From Xanthomonas sp. (lineage in GTDB: Bacteria > Pseudomonadota > Gammaproteobacteria > Xanthomonadales > Xanthomonadaceae): a stretch of DNA of 64,000 nt. The stretch covers positions 1-64,000 of the forward strand of contig NZ_JAFIWC010000007.1 in the NCBI RefSeq assembly GCF_017163755.1. Reading direction: 5' to 3'. A program made the translations under genes and the position numbers. Under the pieces are notes generated by a model. The model made no database searches, was not told where the DNA came from, and was given only the letters and a program-made list of their open reading frames with translations. Positions 43,873 to 53,834 of this stretch are shown in pieces (within the stretch, counting starts at the first letter, position 1; the number at the start of each line of letters is the position of its first letter).

Positions 43873-45171
43873 ATGGTCGAGGGTTTGGGAAGGATCGGCT
43901 TCGGCCTGTTCGGGTTGGCCGTGCTGATCGCGATCACCTGGCTGTTCTCCAACAACAGGCGCGCGGTGGACTGGAAGCTGGTCGTCACCGGGCTGATCCT
44001 GCAGATCGCCTTCGCCGCGCTGGTGCTGCTGGTGCCGGGTGGGCGCGACGTGTTCGACGGGCTCGGCCGGCTGTTCGTGAAGGTGCTGAGCTTCGTCAAC
44101 GAAGGCTCCGGCTTCATCTTCGGCAGCCTGATGGACGTCGACAGCAATGGCTTCATCTTCGCCTTCCAGGTGCTGCCGACGATCATCTTCTTCTCGGCGC
44201 TGATGGGCGTGCTCTACCACCTGGGCGTGATGCAGGCGGTGGTGCGGGTCATGGCCTGGGCGATCACCAAGGTGATGCGCGTGTCCGGCGCGGAAACCAC
44301 CAGCGTGTGCGCCAGCGTGTTCATCGGCCAGACCGAGGCGCCGCTGACGGTGCGCCCCTACATCCCCAAGATGACCGAGTCCGAACTGCTGACGATGATG
44401 ATCGGCGGCATGGCGCACATCGCCGGCGGCGTGCTGGCCGCCTACGTGGGCATGCTCGGCGGCACCGATCCGGCGCAGCAGGCGTTCTACGCCAAGCACC
44501 TGCTGGCGGCGAGCATCATGGCCGCGCCGGCGACGCTGGTGGTGGCCAAGCTGCTGGTGCCGGAGACCGGCACGCCGCTGACCCGCGGCACGGTCAAGAT
44601 GGAAGTGGAGAGGACCACCAGCAACGTGATCGACGCGGCCGCCGCCGGCGCCGGCGACGGCCTGCGCCTGGCGCTGAACATCGGCGCGATGCTGCTGGCG
44701 TTCATCGCGCTGATCGCGCTGGTCAACGCGCCGCTGACCTGGATCGGCGAGGCCACCGGCCTGCAGGCGCTGCTCGGCAAGCCGACCAACCTGTCGACGA
44801 TCCTGGGCTACGTGCTGGCGCCGATCGCCTGGGTGATCGGCACGCCGTGGGCCGATGCGACCACGGTCGGCTCGCTGATCGGGCAGAAGGTGGTGATCAA
44901 CGAGTTCGTCGCCTACAGCGAGCTGTCGCAGATCGTCAAAGGCCAGGTGCCGGGCGTGAGCCTGAGCGACGAGGGCCGGCTGATCGCCACCTACGCGCTG
45001 TGCGGCTTCGCCAACTTCAGCTCGATCGCGATCCAGATCGGCGGCATCGGCGGCCTGGCCCCGGAACGCCGTCACGATCTGGCCCGGTTCGGCCTGCGTG
45101 CGGTGCTGGGCGGCTCGATCGCCACTTTCATGACCGCCACCATCGCCGGTGTACTGTCGCATTTCGGTTGA
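43873..45171 (+). CDS. nupC: Concentrative nucleoside transporter NupC
   Basis: A 432-residue CNT-family nucleoside:cation symporter in the inner membrane with about ten helices. Core motifs: PTIIFFSALMGVLYHLGVMQ, GQTEAPLTVRPYI, the GGMAHIAGGVLAAYVGML gate, and CGFANFSSIAIQIGGIGGLAPERR near the end. AGGGGAAG precedes ATG 43873. The nucleoside/sugar kinase gene lies 44 bases downstream in the same direction, a sensible salvage operon. Confidence 0.95.
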   Translation: MVEGLGRIGFGLFGLAVLIAITWLFSNNRRAVDWKLVVTGLILQIAFAALVLLVPGGRDVFDGLGRLFVKVLSFVNEGSGFIFGSLMDVDSNGFIFAFQVLPTIIFFSALMGVLYHLGVMQAVVRVMAWAITKVMRVSGAETTSVCASVFIGQTEAPLTVRPYIPKMTESELLTMMIGGMAHIAGGVLAAYVGMLGGTDPAQQAFYAKHLLAASIMAAPATLVVAKLLVPETGTPLTRGTVKMEVERTTSNVIDAAAAGAGDGLRLALNIGAMLLAFIALIALVNAPLTWIGEATGLQALLGKPTNLSTILGYVLAPIAWVIGTPWADATTVGSLIGQKVVINEFVAYSELSQIVKGQVPGVSLSDEGRLIATYALCGFANFSSIAIQIGGIGGLAPERRHDLARFGLRAVLGGSIATFMTATIAGVLSHFG

Positions 45172-45215
45172 ACGCTGTACCCGCTAGTCCCCCCGTCTTA
45201 CTGTCGAGAAGTTGC

Positions 45216-46172
45216 ATGTCTATGAGTTCGGTCATCGTCGTCGGTTCGTTCAATGTCGACCACGTCTGGCGCTGCGAAACCCTGCCCGCGCCCGGCGCGA
45301 CCATCGCCGGCCGCTACAGCACCGGCCCCGGCGGCAAGGGCTTCAACCAGGCCGTGGCCGCGGCGCGCGCCGGCGCCAGGACCAGCTTCGTCTGCGCGCT
45401 GGGCGACGACGCCGGCGGCGCGATGGCGCGTGCGCTGGCCGCGCAGGACGGCATCGCGCTGGTCGCCGAGGCCAGCGTCGAACCGACCGGCACCGGCGGC
45501 ATCTACGTCGACGGCCACGGCCGCAACACCATCGTGATCGGCGCCGGCGCCAACGCCACGCTGAGCACCGGCTTCGTGCAGGCGCAGCGCGCGCTGCTGG
45601 GCTCGGCGCGGGTGCTGCTGGCGCAGCTGGAATCGCCGATCGAGACCATCGAGGCGACGCTGGCGCTGGCGCGCGAGGCGGGCGTGTGCACGGTGCTCAA
45701 CGCGGCGCCGGCCAACGCCCAGACCAGCATCGGCCTGCTCAAGCTGGCCGACGTGTTGACCCCGAACGAAACCGAGTTCGCGGCGCTGCTGACGCGCCAC
45801 GTCGGCGAGCGCCTGGACGCGGACGACGTCGCCGCCACCGACGGCGGCAGCCTGCACGCGCTGTGCCGCAAGCTGCTGCCGGGCGGCACCGTGGTGGTGA
45901 CGCTGGGTTCGGTCGGCGCGTTCATTTCCCATGCCGACGACCTGCGTGGCGACGCCCAGCCCTACTACCGGGTCGCCGCCGAGCCTGCGCAGACCGTGGA
46001 CACCACCGGCGCCGGCGATGCCTTCAACGGCGCGCTGGTGGCGTCGCTGGCGCAGACGCCGAACGCGGCGTTCGCCACCCACGTGCGCTTCGCCAACCGC
46101 TACGCGGCGCGGTCGACCGAGGCCGAGGGCGCGGCGGCGTCGATGCCACAGCTCACGCCCGACGCGGCCTGA
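45216..46172 (+). CDS. Ribokinase (PfkB family)
   Basis: A 318-residue PfkB-family kinase. The N-terminal sugar-binding segment STGPGGKGFNQAVAAARAGA and C-terminal TTGAGDAFNGALVASLA with the catalytic Asp (GAGD) are intact. It most resembles ribokinase, phosphorylating D-ribose at O5 with ATP; because it follows nupC, ribose released from imported nucleosides is the probable substrate, though a nucleoside kinase cannot be excluded. Start ATG 45216 (MSMSSVIVVGSFN); ATG 45222 is an alternative. Confidence 0.92.
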   Translation: MSMSSVIVVGSFNVDHVWRCETLPAPGATIAGRYSTGPGGKGFNQAVAAARAGARTSFVCALGDDAGGAMARALAAQDGIALVAEASVEPTGTGGIYVDGHGRNTIVIGAGANATLSTGFVQAQRALLGSARVLLAQLESPIETIEATLALAREAGVCTVLNAAPANAQTSIGLLKLADVLTPNETEFAALLTRHVGERLDADDVAATDGGSLHALCRKLLPGGTVVVTLGSVGAFISHADDLRGDAQPYYRVAAEPAQTVDTTGAGDAFNGALVASLAQTPNAAFATHVRFANRYAARSTEAEGAAASMPQLTPDAA

Positions 46173-46330
46173 GCCTCGATCCGCCGGCCCGGCGGGCCGC
46201 GCCGGCCGATCGCCGCGTTTCTCCCGGGTCGTGTCCGGCCGCGGATCGCCGCATGGCCGGCCGCAGCGCGCGCCTCCTGGACTGACGGCGCGATCCTGAC
46301 CGCCCCGCGCCGCGGCACTACAATGGCCGC

Positions 46331-47329
<999 letters not shown>

Positions 47330-47350
47330 CCGCGACGCAGGAGCCCGCCC

Positions 47351-48175
47351 ATGAGTTCGCCCGACGCCCCCACCTACCTGCACGGCTTCTCCGGCACCGA
47401 GCAGGCACGGCTGCTGAAACAGGCGCGCCTGCTCGAAGCCACGCTGTTCAACCAGATCGACTACACCGGCGCGCGGCGGCTGCTGGAAGTGGGCAGCGGC
47501 GTCGGCGCGCAGACCGAAGTGCTGCTGCGCCGCTTCCCCGACCTGCACGTCACCGGCGTGGACCTGAGCGAGGTGCAACTGCAGGCCGCGCGCGACAACC
47601 TGCAGCGCATGCCATGGTGCCGCGAGCGCTACACGCTGCAGCAGGCCGATGCCGGCGACCTGCCGTTCGAGCCGCGCAGCTTCGATGCGGCGTTCCTGTG
47701 CTGGGTGCTGGAACACGTGCCGTCGCCGGCGCGGGTGCTGAGCGAAGTGCGCCGCGTGCTGGCGCCGGGTTCGCCGGTGTACGTGACCGAGGTGATGAAC
47801 GCCTCGTTCCTGCTGCATCCGTATTCGCCCAACGTGTGGCGCTACTGGATGGCGTTCAACGACTTCCAGTACGACCACGGCGGCGACCCGTTCGTCGGCG
47901 CCAAGCTGGGCAACCTGCTGCTGGCCGGCGGCTATCGCGACGTCAGCACCGAGATCAAGACGCTGCACCTGGACAACCGCGAACCGGCCCGGCGCAAGAC
48001 CATGATCGCGTTCTGGGAGGAGGTGCTGCTGTCGGCCGCCGAGCGGCTGCTGCAGGCCGGCGCGGTCGGCGAGGACACCGTGGCCGGCATGCGCCGGGAG
48101 ATGGCGCAGGTGCAGAGCGATCCGGACGCGGTGTTCTTCTATTCGTTCGTGCAGGCGCGCGCGACGGTCTATTGA
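47351..48175 (+). CDS. Class I SAM-dependent methyltransferase
   Basis: A 274-residue methyltransferase. Motif I is LLEVGSGVGAQTEVLLRRFP near residue 40, followed by the acidic end of strand 2 (VTGVDLSEVQL) and the post-II region FDAAFLCWVLEHVPSPARVLSEVRRVLAPG, as in UbiE/Coq5-like and small-molecule methyltransferases. The substrate is unknown. It lies 21 bases after dusB and is probably cotranscribed with it. Confidence 0.92.
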   Translation: MSSPDAPTYLHGFSGTEQARLLKQARLLEATLFNQIDYTGARRLLEVGSGVGAQTEVLLRRFPDLHVTGVDLSEVQLQAARDNLQRMPWCRERYTLQQADAGDLPFEPRSFDAAFLCWVLEHVPSPARVLSEVRRVLAPGSPVYVTEVMNASFLLHPYSPNVWRYWMAFNDFQYDHGGDPFVGAKLGNLLLAGGYRDVSTEIKTLHLDNREPARRKTMIAFWEEVLLSAAERLLQAGAVGEDTVAGMRREMAQVQSDPDAVFFYSFVQARATVY

Positions 48176-48209
48176 GCGCACAGCGGCGCCGCCGACCGGC
48201 GCGCCGCGC

Positions 48210-49283
48210 TCAGCGTGGGCCGGGTTGCGCCGACGCGCCGACCGGCGTGGCCGCGGCCGGTTCGGTCCAGATCCGCTGCCACATCCGCGCCAGCGCCGCG
48301 CCAATCTGCCCGCGCGCCACCGGTGCGCGGTAGGCCGCCGACAGCTGCCTGGGCTCGATCGCCTGCCACTGCCCGCCGCGCTGCGCGGCCACCGCGAAGT
48401 TGAAGTTGTAGTCCGGCTCCAGGCCCATGCGCAGGTCGCTGAGGACCAGTTCGCCGTCCTTGACCTGGGCGCGCATGAAGCCGCGGTTGAACCAGCTCAG
48501 CCGCTGCACCGCCGGCAGCGCGCGCACTTCGCCCAGCGCCTGGGTATTGGACGGGTAGCCCTGGAAGCGCATCGGCCCGCGGTCGGCGACCAGCGAGCGC
48601 TCGCCGATCACGTAGCCCCCCGGCGTCATCGCCACCACCCGCCACAGCAGCGTGTTGAACGGCATCGGCACCGAGAAACGCGGCGCGTGCTGCAGGCCCA
48701 TCGCCGCCAGCGCGCGGTCGGCTTCGCGGTCGACCAGCTGCTTGGCCAGCAGCGACCAGCCCAGGTAAGCGCTGCTCAGCAGCAGCGCGCCGAGCAGCGC
48801 CCGCTGCGCGACGCGCCGCTCGCGCGCCCACCACGCCACCGCGCAACCGACGATCAGCCACAGCGTATAGGCCGGATCGATGATGAACACGCTGGACCAC
48901 ATCGCCGGCGGCGGGCGCAGCGGCCACCACAGTTGGGTGCCGTAGACGGTGAACGCGTCCAGCAGCGGATGGGTGATCAAGGCCAGCTGGATCGCCCAGA
49001 ACCAGCGCCGCGGCGCTTGCGCCACGCGGCCGTGGCCGAAGCGCCGGAACAGCCACCAGAGCAGCGCGCCGAGCAGCGGCAGCACGAACAGCGAATGGCT
49101 GAAGCTGCGGTGCACCGTCATCAGCGTCACCGGGTCGCGGGTCAGCGGCAGCAGGATCAGCGAGTCCAGGTCCGGCAGGGTGCCCAGCGCCGCGCCGGCG
49201 AGCAGCGCGGCGCGGCGGTGCGCCGCGGGAGTGATGGCGGCGGCGACGGCCGCGCCGAGAACGATCTGGGTGAGGGAGTCCAT
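48210..49283 (-). CDS. Membrane-bound metal-dependent hydrolase (YdjM/DUF457)
   Basis: A 357-residue membrane protein of the YdjM family. His/Asp motifs for metal binding sit in GTLPDLDSLILLP, MTVHRSFSHSLFV and ITHPLLDAFTVYGTQLWWP, set among about four hydrophobic helices in the first 200 residues. The C-terminal ~150 residues look soluble. Members are predicted hydrolases related to phospholipase-C-like folds; substrate unknown, although some are LexA regulated. No SOS box is obvious in the short upstream region. Confidence 0.9.
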   Translation of the reverse strand: MDSLTQIVLGAAVAAAITPAAHRRAALLAGAALGTLPDLDSLILLPLTRDPVTLMTVHRSFSHSLFVLPLLGALLWWLFRRFGHGRVAQAPRRWFWAIQLALITHPLLDAFTVYGTQLWWPLRPPPAMWSSVFIIDPAYTLWLIVGCAVAWWARERRVAQRALLGALLLSSAYLGWSLLAKQLVDREADRALAAMGLQHAPRFSVPMPFNTLLWRVVAMTPGGYVIGERSLVADRGPMRFQGYPSNTQALGEVRALPAVQRLSWFNRGFMRAQVKDGELVLSDLRMGLEPDYNFNFAVAAQRGGQWQAIEPRQLSAAYRAPVARGQIGAALARMWQRIWTEPAAATPVGASAQPGPR

Positions 49284-49703
49284 CGGCCGATGCTAGCAGG
49301 CGCGGCCGTCGCCGCCATGTGCGCTTGCCTGGAAGCGGCCTAGCCCTCCCCTGCCAACTCGCGGCCAGCGACCCGCACGACGCTTGCAGGAGGGGCTTCA
49401 GTCCCGACCGTCGGAGCCGGATGCGGTGCGGCTTCGGTGTCGCGACTGAAGTCGCTCCCACAGCGAGCGTTCGTTTGGGAGCAGCCACCCGACGCTTCGC
49501 ACGCCAGCTCGGCGGTTGTCAGCCACGCGCTCTCGATGAGGGACTTCAGCCCGACTGCTGTTCGGAGCCGGATGCGGTGCGGCTTCGGCGTCGCGACTGA
49601 AGTCGCTCCCACAGCGAGCGTCTGCCCGGGAACGGCCAACTTACGCCCGCAGCAGACCAGCGCGTGGGAATGCCCTCGCCTGCGTAACGCTACCGCCGCG
49701 CGG
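49284..49703. other. 420-bp intergenic region with duplicated degenerate REP elements
   Basis: Between the YdjM-like gene and the convergent-end of the phosphoesterase gene. It holds two successive copies of a diverged REP-like element. The small ORFs that can be read here in several frames are translations of the repeat and have no other support. Nothing else is visible. Confidence 0.65.
49384..49621. repeat. Two REP-like elements with 60-bp direct repeats
   Basis: The bases 49411-49470 recur at 49562-49621 with one mismatch, beginning TCGGAGCCGGATGCGGTGCG and ending with GTCGCTCCCACAGCGAGCGT. Each copy is preceded by a variant left arm (GGAGGGGCTTCAGTCCCGAC at about 49389, GAGGGACTTCAGCCCGACTG at about 49538), so the unit is a diverged version of the TGTAGGAGCGGC family whose right arm has become TCGCGACTGAAGTCGCTCCC. 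Confidence 0.85.
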
Positions 49704-50507
49704 TCACGCCGCCTGCGGCAGGCGCAACACGCGCGGCGCCAGGGTCTGCAGCACCTGCCCGGTATGCGACAGCAGCTGCAGGCGGCCCTGGTGGTCCTCG
49801 CCCAGCGCGGTCAGGCTTTCGACCCAGTCGCCGTCGTTGGCGTAGACCAGGCCGTCGCGCTCGAACAGCCCGGCGCGGTGCACGTGCCCGCAGACCACGC
49901 CGTCCAGGCCGCGGCGGCGCGCATCGTCCAGCCCGGCGCCGACGAAGCGCTCGATGTAGCGTTCGGCCGCCCCGCTCTGCCGTTTCAGGTAGTCGGCCAG
50001 CGACCAGTAGCGCATGCCGAAGCGGCGCCGCACCCGGTTGGTCAGCTGGTTGCCGGTGAGGATGCGGTAGTACAGCCAGTCGCCGAGCTTCTCCTGCAGG
50101 CCGCCGAACTGGGTGACCGCGTCGTAGTCGTCGCCGTGCACCACCAGCAGGCGGCGGCCGTCGGCGGTGACGTGCACCGCGCGCCGGCGCACCTGCATCG
50201 CCGGCAGCGCCAGGCCGCAGAAGCGGCGGATCGGCCGGTCGTGGTTGCCCGGCACGTAGATCAGCTCGGTGCCGCCGCGCGCCAGCGCGTGCAGCGCCTC
50301 GACCACCCGCTGCTGCGGCGCGCCCCACACCGCGCGGCGCTGCGCCATCCACCAGAAGTCGACGATGTCGCCGACCAGGTACAGCTGCCTGCAGTGCAGC
50401 CCGCCGAGGAAATCGGCCAGCTCGCGCGCATGGCAATGCGGCGCGCCCAGGTGCACGTCGGAGACGAACACCGCGCGTCGCGGGGACAAGCTGCTCACCG
50501 TGCTCAT
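49704..50507 (-). CDS. LpxH-like UDP-2,3-diacylglucosamine diphosphatase family protein
   Basis: A 267-residue calcineurin-like phosphoesterase. Metal motifs in order: FVSDVHLGAPHCHA, YLVGDIVDFWW, VPGNHDRPI, LVVHGDDYDA and VCGHVHRAG. The DFWW and H-rich C-terminal motif resemble LpxH-like (LpxH2) enzymes hydrolysing UDP-diacylglucosamine in lipid A synthesis, though the true LpxH may be elsewhere. ATG 50507 overlaps the stop of the upstream acyltransferase gene by four bases, so a lipid-related role is consistent. Confidence 0.9.
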   Translation of the reverse strand: MSTVSSLSPRRAVFVSDVHLGAPHCHARELADFLGGLHCRQLYLVGDIVDFWWMAQRRAVWGAPQQRVVEALHALARGGTELIYVPGNHDRPIRRFCGLALPAMQVRRRAVHVTADGRRLLVVHGDDYDAVTQFGGLQEKLGDWLYYRILTGNQLTNRVRRRFGMRYWSLADYLKRQSGAAERYIERFVGAGLDDARRRGLDGVVCGHVHRAGLFERDGLVYANDGDWVESLTALGEDHQGRLQLLSHTGQVLQTLAPRVLRLPQAA

Positions 50508-52228
50508 GCCATCACCTCTTCGCTGCGTGGCTGTTGCAGATAGCGCATGCGCTTCCTGGCGCGGATGCGCTGCAGGTCCACTTCGATCAGGCCGTCGACC
50601 GCGTCGCTGAACTGCGGGTCCACGCCGAAGGCGAGGAAGCGCGCGCCGCCGGGTTCGCACAGTTCGGTGTACTGCTTGTAGAGCATCGGCACCGCGGCGC
50701 CGAGCGCGTCCAGGTTGCCCTTGAGCACCTTGAACGCGGTCTCGGCATCCAGTTCGCCGCAGTCCGACGGCGCGTCGCGGTAGGCGAACGGGTGCGAGGA
50801 CGCCGCCTCGCCGCGCAGGTCGCCGTAGTAGCGCGCGTAGTAGGCGACGATCTGTTCGCGCGCCTGTTGCGGCAGCGCGGCGCTGATCGACACCGCGCCG
50901 AACAGGTAGCGCACCTGCGGGTGCCGGCGCAGGTAGGCGCCGATGCCCTGCCACAGGTAGTCGATGCTGCGGCTGCCCCAGTAGTCCGGCGCGACGAAGC
51001 TGCGCCCCAGTTCCATGCCGGCGGCGATGCGCGGCAGCAGCGCCTCGCCGTAGCGGAACAGGCTGGCGGTATAGAAGCCGGCCAGCCCGCGCTCGGCCAG
51101 CACCTGCGCGCCGCGGGCGATGCGGTAGGCGCCGGCCACGCGCGCGGCGGCGGCGTCCCACAGCACGATGTGTTCGTACCAGGTGTCGTAGTCGTCCACG
51201 TCTAGGCGCCGGCCGCTGCCCTCGCCGACCGCGCGGAAGGTCAGCTCGCGCAGGCGGCCGATCTCGCGCAGCAGCGCCGAGCCGGCGCGCAGCCGGCCGA
51301 CGCGGATCTGCTTGCCGTCGAAGGTGTCGCCGAGCGGCTGCAGCGCCGCGACCTCGGCGCCGACCGCGGCCGGATCGACCGCCTCGATCAACGCCTCCAC
51401 CGCCGGCGCCGCAACCGCCTGGCCCGCGCCGCGGCCGCGTCCCAGCGCGTACAGCTCGCGGCGCAGCCGGCGCATCAGTTCCGCCTCGGGCACGTCCTGC
51501 GGCAGCGCGCGCGCGCTGCCCAGGGTCAACGCGATGCGCCGCTCGCGGCGCGCGAACATCTCCCGCGCCAGCAGCGCGGTGCCGGCCGGCTTGAACAGCG
51601 CCGAGGCGCCGTAGAACAGCGCCGAGTTGCGCGCATGGATGCGCACCGGCAGCACCGGGGTGGCGGTGCGCAGCGCGAAGCGCAGGAAGCCGCGGCGCCA
51701 GCGGCCGTCGGACACCCCGCCCCAGCCCAGCCGCGACACCTCGCCGGCCGGGAACACGATCACGCACTGCTCCTGCGCCAGCGCCTGCTCGATCGCGCGC
51801 ATGCTCGACGCCGCCGGCGCGCCGCCGAGGATGCGCACCGGCAGCAGCAGGTCCTGCAGGCCGTCCAGCGCCGACAGGAAATCGTTGGCGACGATCTTCA
51901 CGTCGCGGCGCACACTGCCGACGCAGTCCAGCAGCGCCAGCGCATCCAGCGCGCCGGACGGATGGTTGGCCACGATCAGCAGGCGCCCGCGCGGCGGGAT
52001 CCGCCCGGCCGCCTCCGGCGCGACCACGTAGCGCGCCTGCAGGAAGTCCAGCCCGGCCTGGACCAGGGCGAAACCGCGCAGGTCGCGGTTGGCGTCGAGG
52101 AAGGTTTCCAGCGAATCCAGGCCCGACCACTTCTGCAGGCCGCGCAGCAGCGGCCGCACCAGCCGCGAGCGGCGGCCGGCGAACCAGTGCGGGTAGCGGG
52201 CCTGTAGGCGGCGTTCGAGTGCGAGCAC
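50504..52228 (-). CDS. Two-domain acyltransferase, OlsF-like ornithine lipid synthase candidate
   Basis: A 574-residue fusion. The N-terminal half is PlsC-like: NHPSGALDAL with the catalytic His and Asp spaced H-x5-D (residues 89-95) and FPAGEVSRLG for substrate binding. The C-terminal half (from about 325) is OlsB/COG3176-like: RELTFRAVGEGSGR, VLWDAAAARVAGAYRI, ELGRSFVAP and GIGAYLRRHPQVRYLFGAVSIS. This order is what OlsF uses to make ornithine lipid from ornithine and two acyl groups. GTG 52228 follows AGGGGGA at ideal spacing, so the longer upstream GTG frame is rejected. Confidence 0.87.
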   Translation of the reverse strand: MLALERRLQARYPHWFAGRRSRLVRPLLRGLQKWSGLDSLETFLDANRDLRGFALVQAGLDFLQARYVVAPEAAGRIPPRGRLLIVANHPSGALDALALLDCVGSVRRDVKIVANDFLSALDGLQDLLLPVRILGGAPAASSMRAIEQALAQEQCVIVFPAGEVSRLGWGGVSDGRWRRGFLRFALRTATPVLPVRIHARNSALFYGASALFKPAGTALLAREMFARRERRIALTLGSARALPQDVPEAELMRRLRRELYALGRGRGAGQAVAAPAVEALIEAVDPAAVGAEVAALQPLGDTFDGKQIRVGRLRAGSALLREIGRLRELTFRAVGEGSGRRLDVDDYDTWYEHIVLWDAAAARVAGAYRIARGAQVLAERGLAGFYTASLFRYGEALLPRIAAGMELGRSFVAPDYWGSRSIDYLWQGIGAYLRRHPQVRYLFGAVSISAALPQQAREQIVAYYARYYGDLRGEAASSHPFAYRDAPSDCGELDAETAFKVLKGNLDALGAAVPMLYKQYTELCEPGGARFLAFGVDPQFSDAVDGLIEVDLQRIRARKRMRYLQQPRSEEVMA

Positions 52229-52436
52229 GGCAAGTCCCCCTTGCTGACTGCGCACAGCTTGGGCCGCGGCGGCGACACCGATCTTGCAATACGGCTACGC
52301 CACGATGACGGCCGCCGCCCCCGTCCCTGAGCGGTTTAACCTTTGTCCGACCCCGCCGTGCGCACAATGCACGCAACCCCGCGCCCGTGTATCATGCGCG
52401 TCCATCTTTTCATCCGAATACAAGGATATAGCCGCG

Positions 52437-53648
52437 ATGTCCAGCTATCTCTTCACCTCCGAGTCGGTCTCCGAAGGCCATCCGGACAAGATCGCCGACC
52501 AGATCTCCGACGCGGTGCTCGACGCCATCCTGACCCAGGACAAGCGCGCGCGCGTGGCCTGCGAGACGCTGGTCAAGACCGGCGTGGCGATCGTCGCCGG
52601 CGAGATCACCACCAGCGCCTGGATCGACCTGGAAGCGGTGACCCGCAAGGTGATCCTGGACATCGGCTACAACAGCTCCGACGTCGGCTTCGATGGCGAG
52701 ACCTGCGGCGTGCTGAACCTGATCGGCAAGCAGTCGCCGGACATCAACCAGGGCGTGGACCGCAAGAAGCCCGAGGAACAGGGCGCCGGCGACCAGGGCC
52801 TGATGTTCGGCTACGCCACCCGCGAGACCGACAGCTTCATGCCGGCGGCGATCCACCTGTCGCACCGCCTGGTCGAACAGCAGGCCAAGATCCGCAAGAA
52901 GAAGAACTCGGCGCTGGCGTGGCTGCGCCCGGACGCCAAGAGCCAGGTCACCCTGCGCTACGAGAACGGCGTGGCGACGGCGATCGACGCGGTGGTGCTG
53001 TCCACCCAGCACGACCCGGACATCAAGCAGAAGCACCTGATCGAGGCCGTGCGCGAGGAGATCCTCAAGCCGGTGCTGCCGGCCAAGTGGCTGCACAAGG
53101 GCACCAAGTTCCACATCAACCCGACCGGCAAGTTCGTGATCGGCGGGCCGGTGGGCGACTGCGGCCTGACCGGGCGCAAGATCATCGTCGACACCTACGG
53201 CGGCTGGGCGCGCCACGGCGGCGGCGCGTTCTCCGGCAAGGATCCGTCCAAGGTCGACCGTTCCGCGGCCTACGCGGCGCGCTACGTGGCCAAGAACGTG
53301 GTCGCCGCCGGCCTGGCCGACCGCTGCGAAGTGCAGGTGTCCTACGCCATCGGCGTGGCCGAGCCGACCTCGATCTCGGTGACCACCTTCGGCACCGGCA
53401 AGATCGCCGACGACAAGATCGAGAAGCTGATCCGCAAGCACTTCGACCTGCGTCCGTTCGGCATCATCCAGATGCTCGACCTGATCCATCCGATGTACCA
53501 GCAGACCGCCTCGTACGGCCACTTCGGCCGCACTCCGAAGGCCTTCACCTACACCGACGGCACCGGCGCGCAGCACAACGCCACGGCGTTCTCGTGGGAA
53601 AAGACCGACCGCGCCGACGCGCTGCGCGCCGACGCCAAGCTGAAGTAA
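52437..53648 (+). CDS. metK: S-adenosylmethionine synthetase MetK
   Basis: A 403-residue cytosolic homotetramer making S-adenosylmethionine from methionine and ATP. N terminus [26 protein letters not shown] with the catalytic His, the loop [12 protein letters not shown], and the phosphate-binding [19 protein letters not shown] are all intact. It supplies SAM to the methyltransferases of the window. A weak AAGGA precedes ATG 52437. It ends with a clear intrinsic terminator. I looked for a SAM riboswitch in the 200-base leader and saw none. Confidence 0.98.
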   Translation: MSSYLFTSESVSEGHPDKIADQISDAVLDAILTQDKRARVACETLVKTGVAIVAGEITTSAWIDLEAVTRKVILDIGYNSSDVGFDGETCGVLNLIGKQSPDINQGVDRKKPEEQGAGDQGLMFGYATRETDSFMPAAIHLSHRLVEQQAKIRKKKNSALAWLRPDAKSQVTLRYENGVATAIDAVVLSTQHDPDIKQKHLIEAVREEILKPVLPAKWLHKGTKFHINPTGKFVIGGPVGDCGLTGRKIIVDTYGGWARHGGGAFSGKDPSKVDRSAAYAARYVAKNVVAAGLADRCEVQVSYAIGVAEPTSISVTTFGTGKIADDKIEKLIRKHFDLRPFGIIQMLDLIHPMYQQTASYGHFGRTPKAFTYTDGTGAQHNATAFSWEKTDRADALRADAKLK

Positions 53649-53675
53649 GTCCGCCGCGTTTCAGGGCGACGAAGA

Positions 53676-53703
53676 ACGGGCCGCGATCGCGGCCCGTTTT
53701 TTT
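53676..53703 (+). terminator. Rho-independent terminator of metK
   Basis: ACGGGCCGCGATCGCGGCCC forms a perfect GC-rich stem around GATC and is followed by a run of seven T. Located about 30 bases after the metK stop. Confidence 0.92.
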
Positions 53704-53834
53704 GCACGCCTAGCCAGCACCGGCGCCACCGCTACTAGGTGCGGTGGCGATGCGACCCGCATGCGGCGCAGGCCGTGGCCGCGCCTGGCCCTGCAGGCAT
53801 GCGCTCGCCGAAACCGCCGGCGCCGGCGCCGGCG

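Noticed and set aside
49319-49639. Two ~95-aa ORFs on opposite strands
   Set aside because: They consist of the duplicated REP-like repeat and show the same short peptide twice; no ribosome binding site or family.
52229-52255. Longer start for the OlsF-like protein at GTG 52255
   Set aside because: The nine extra codons contain the AGGGGGA ribosome binding site of GTG 52228.
52229-52436. SAM riboswitch before metK
   Set aside because: No SAM-I, SAM-II or SAM-IV type core could be made out, and the leader lacks the typical terminator hairpin and T-run.
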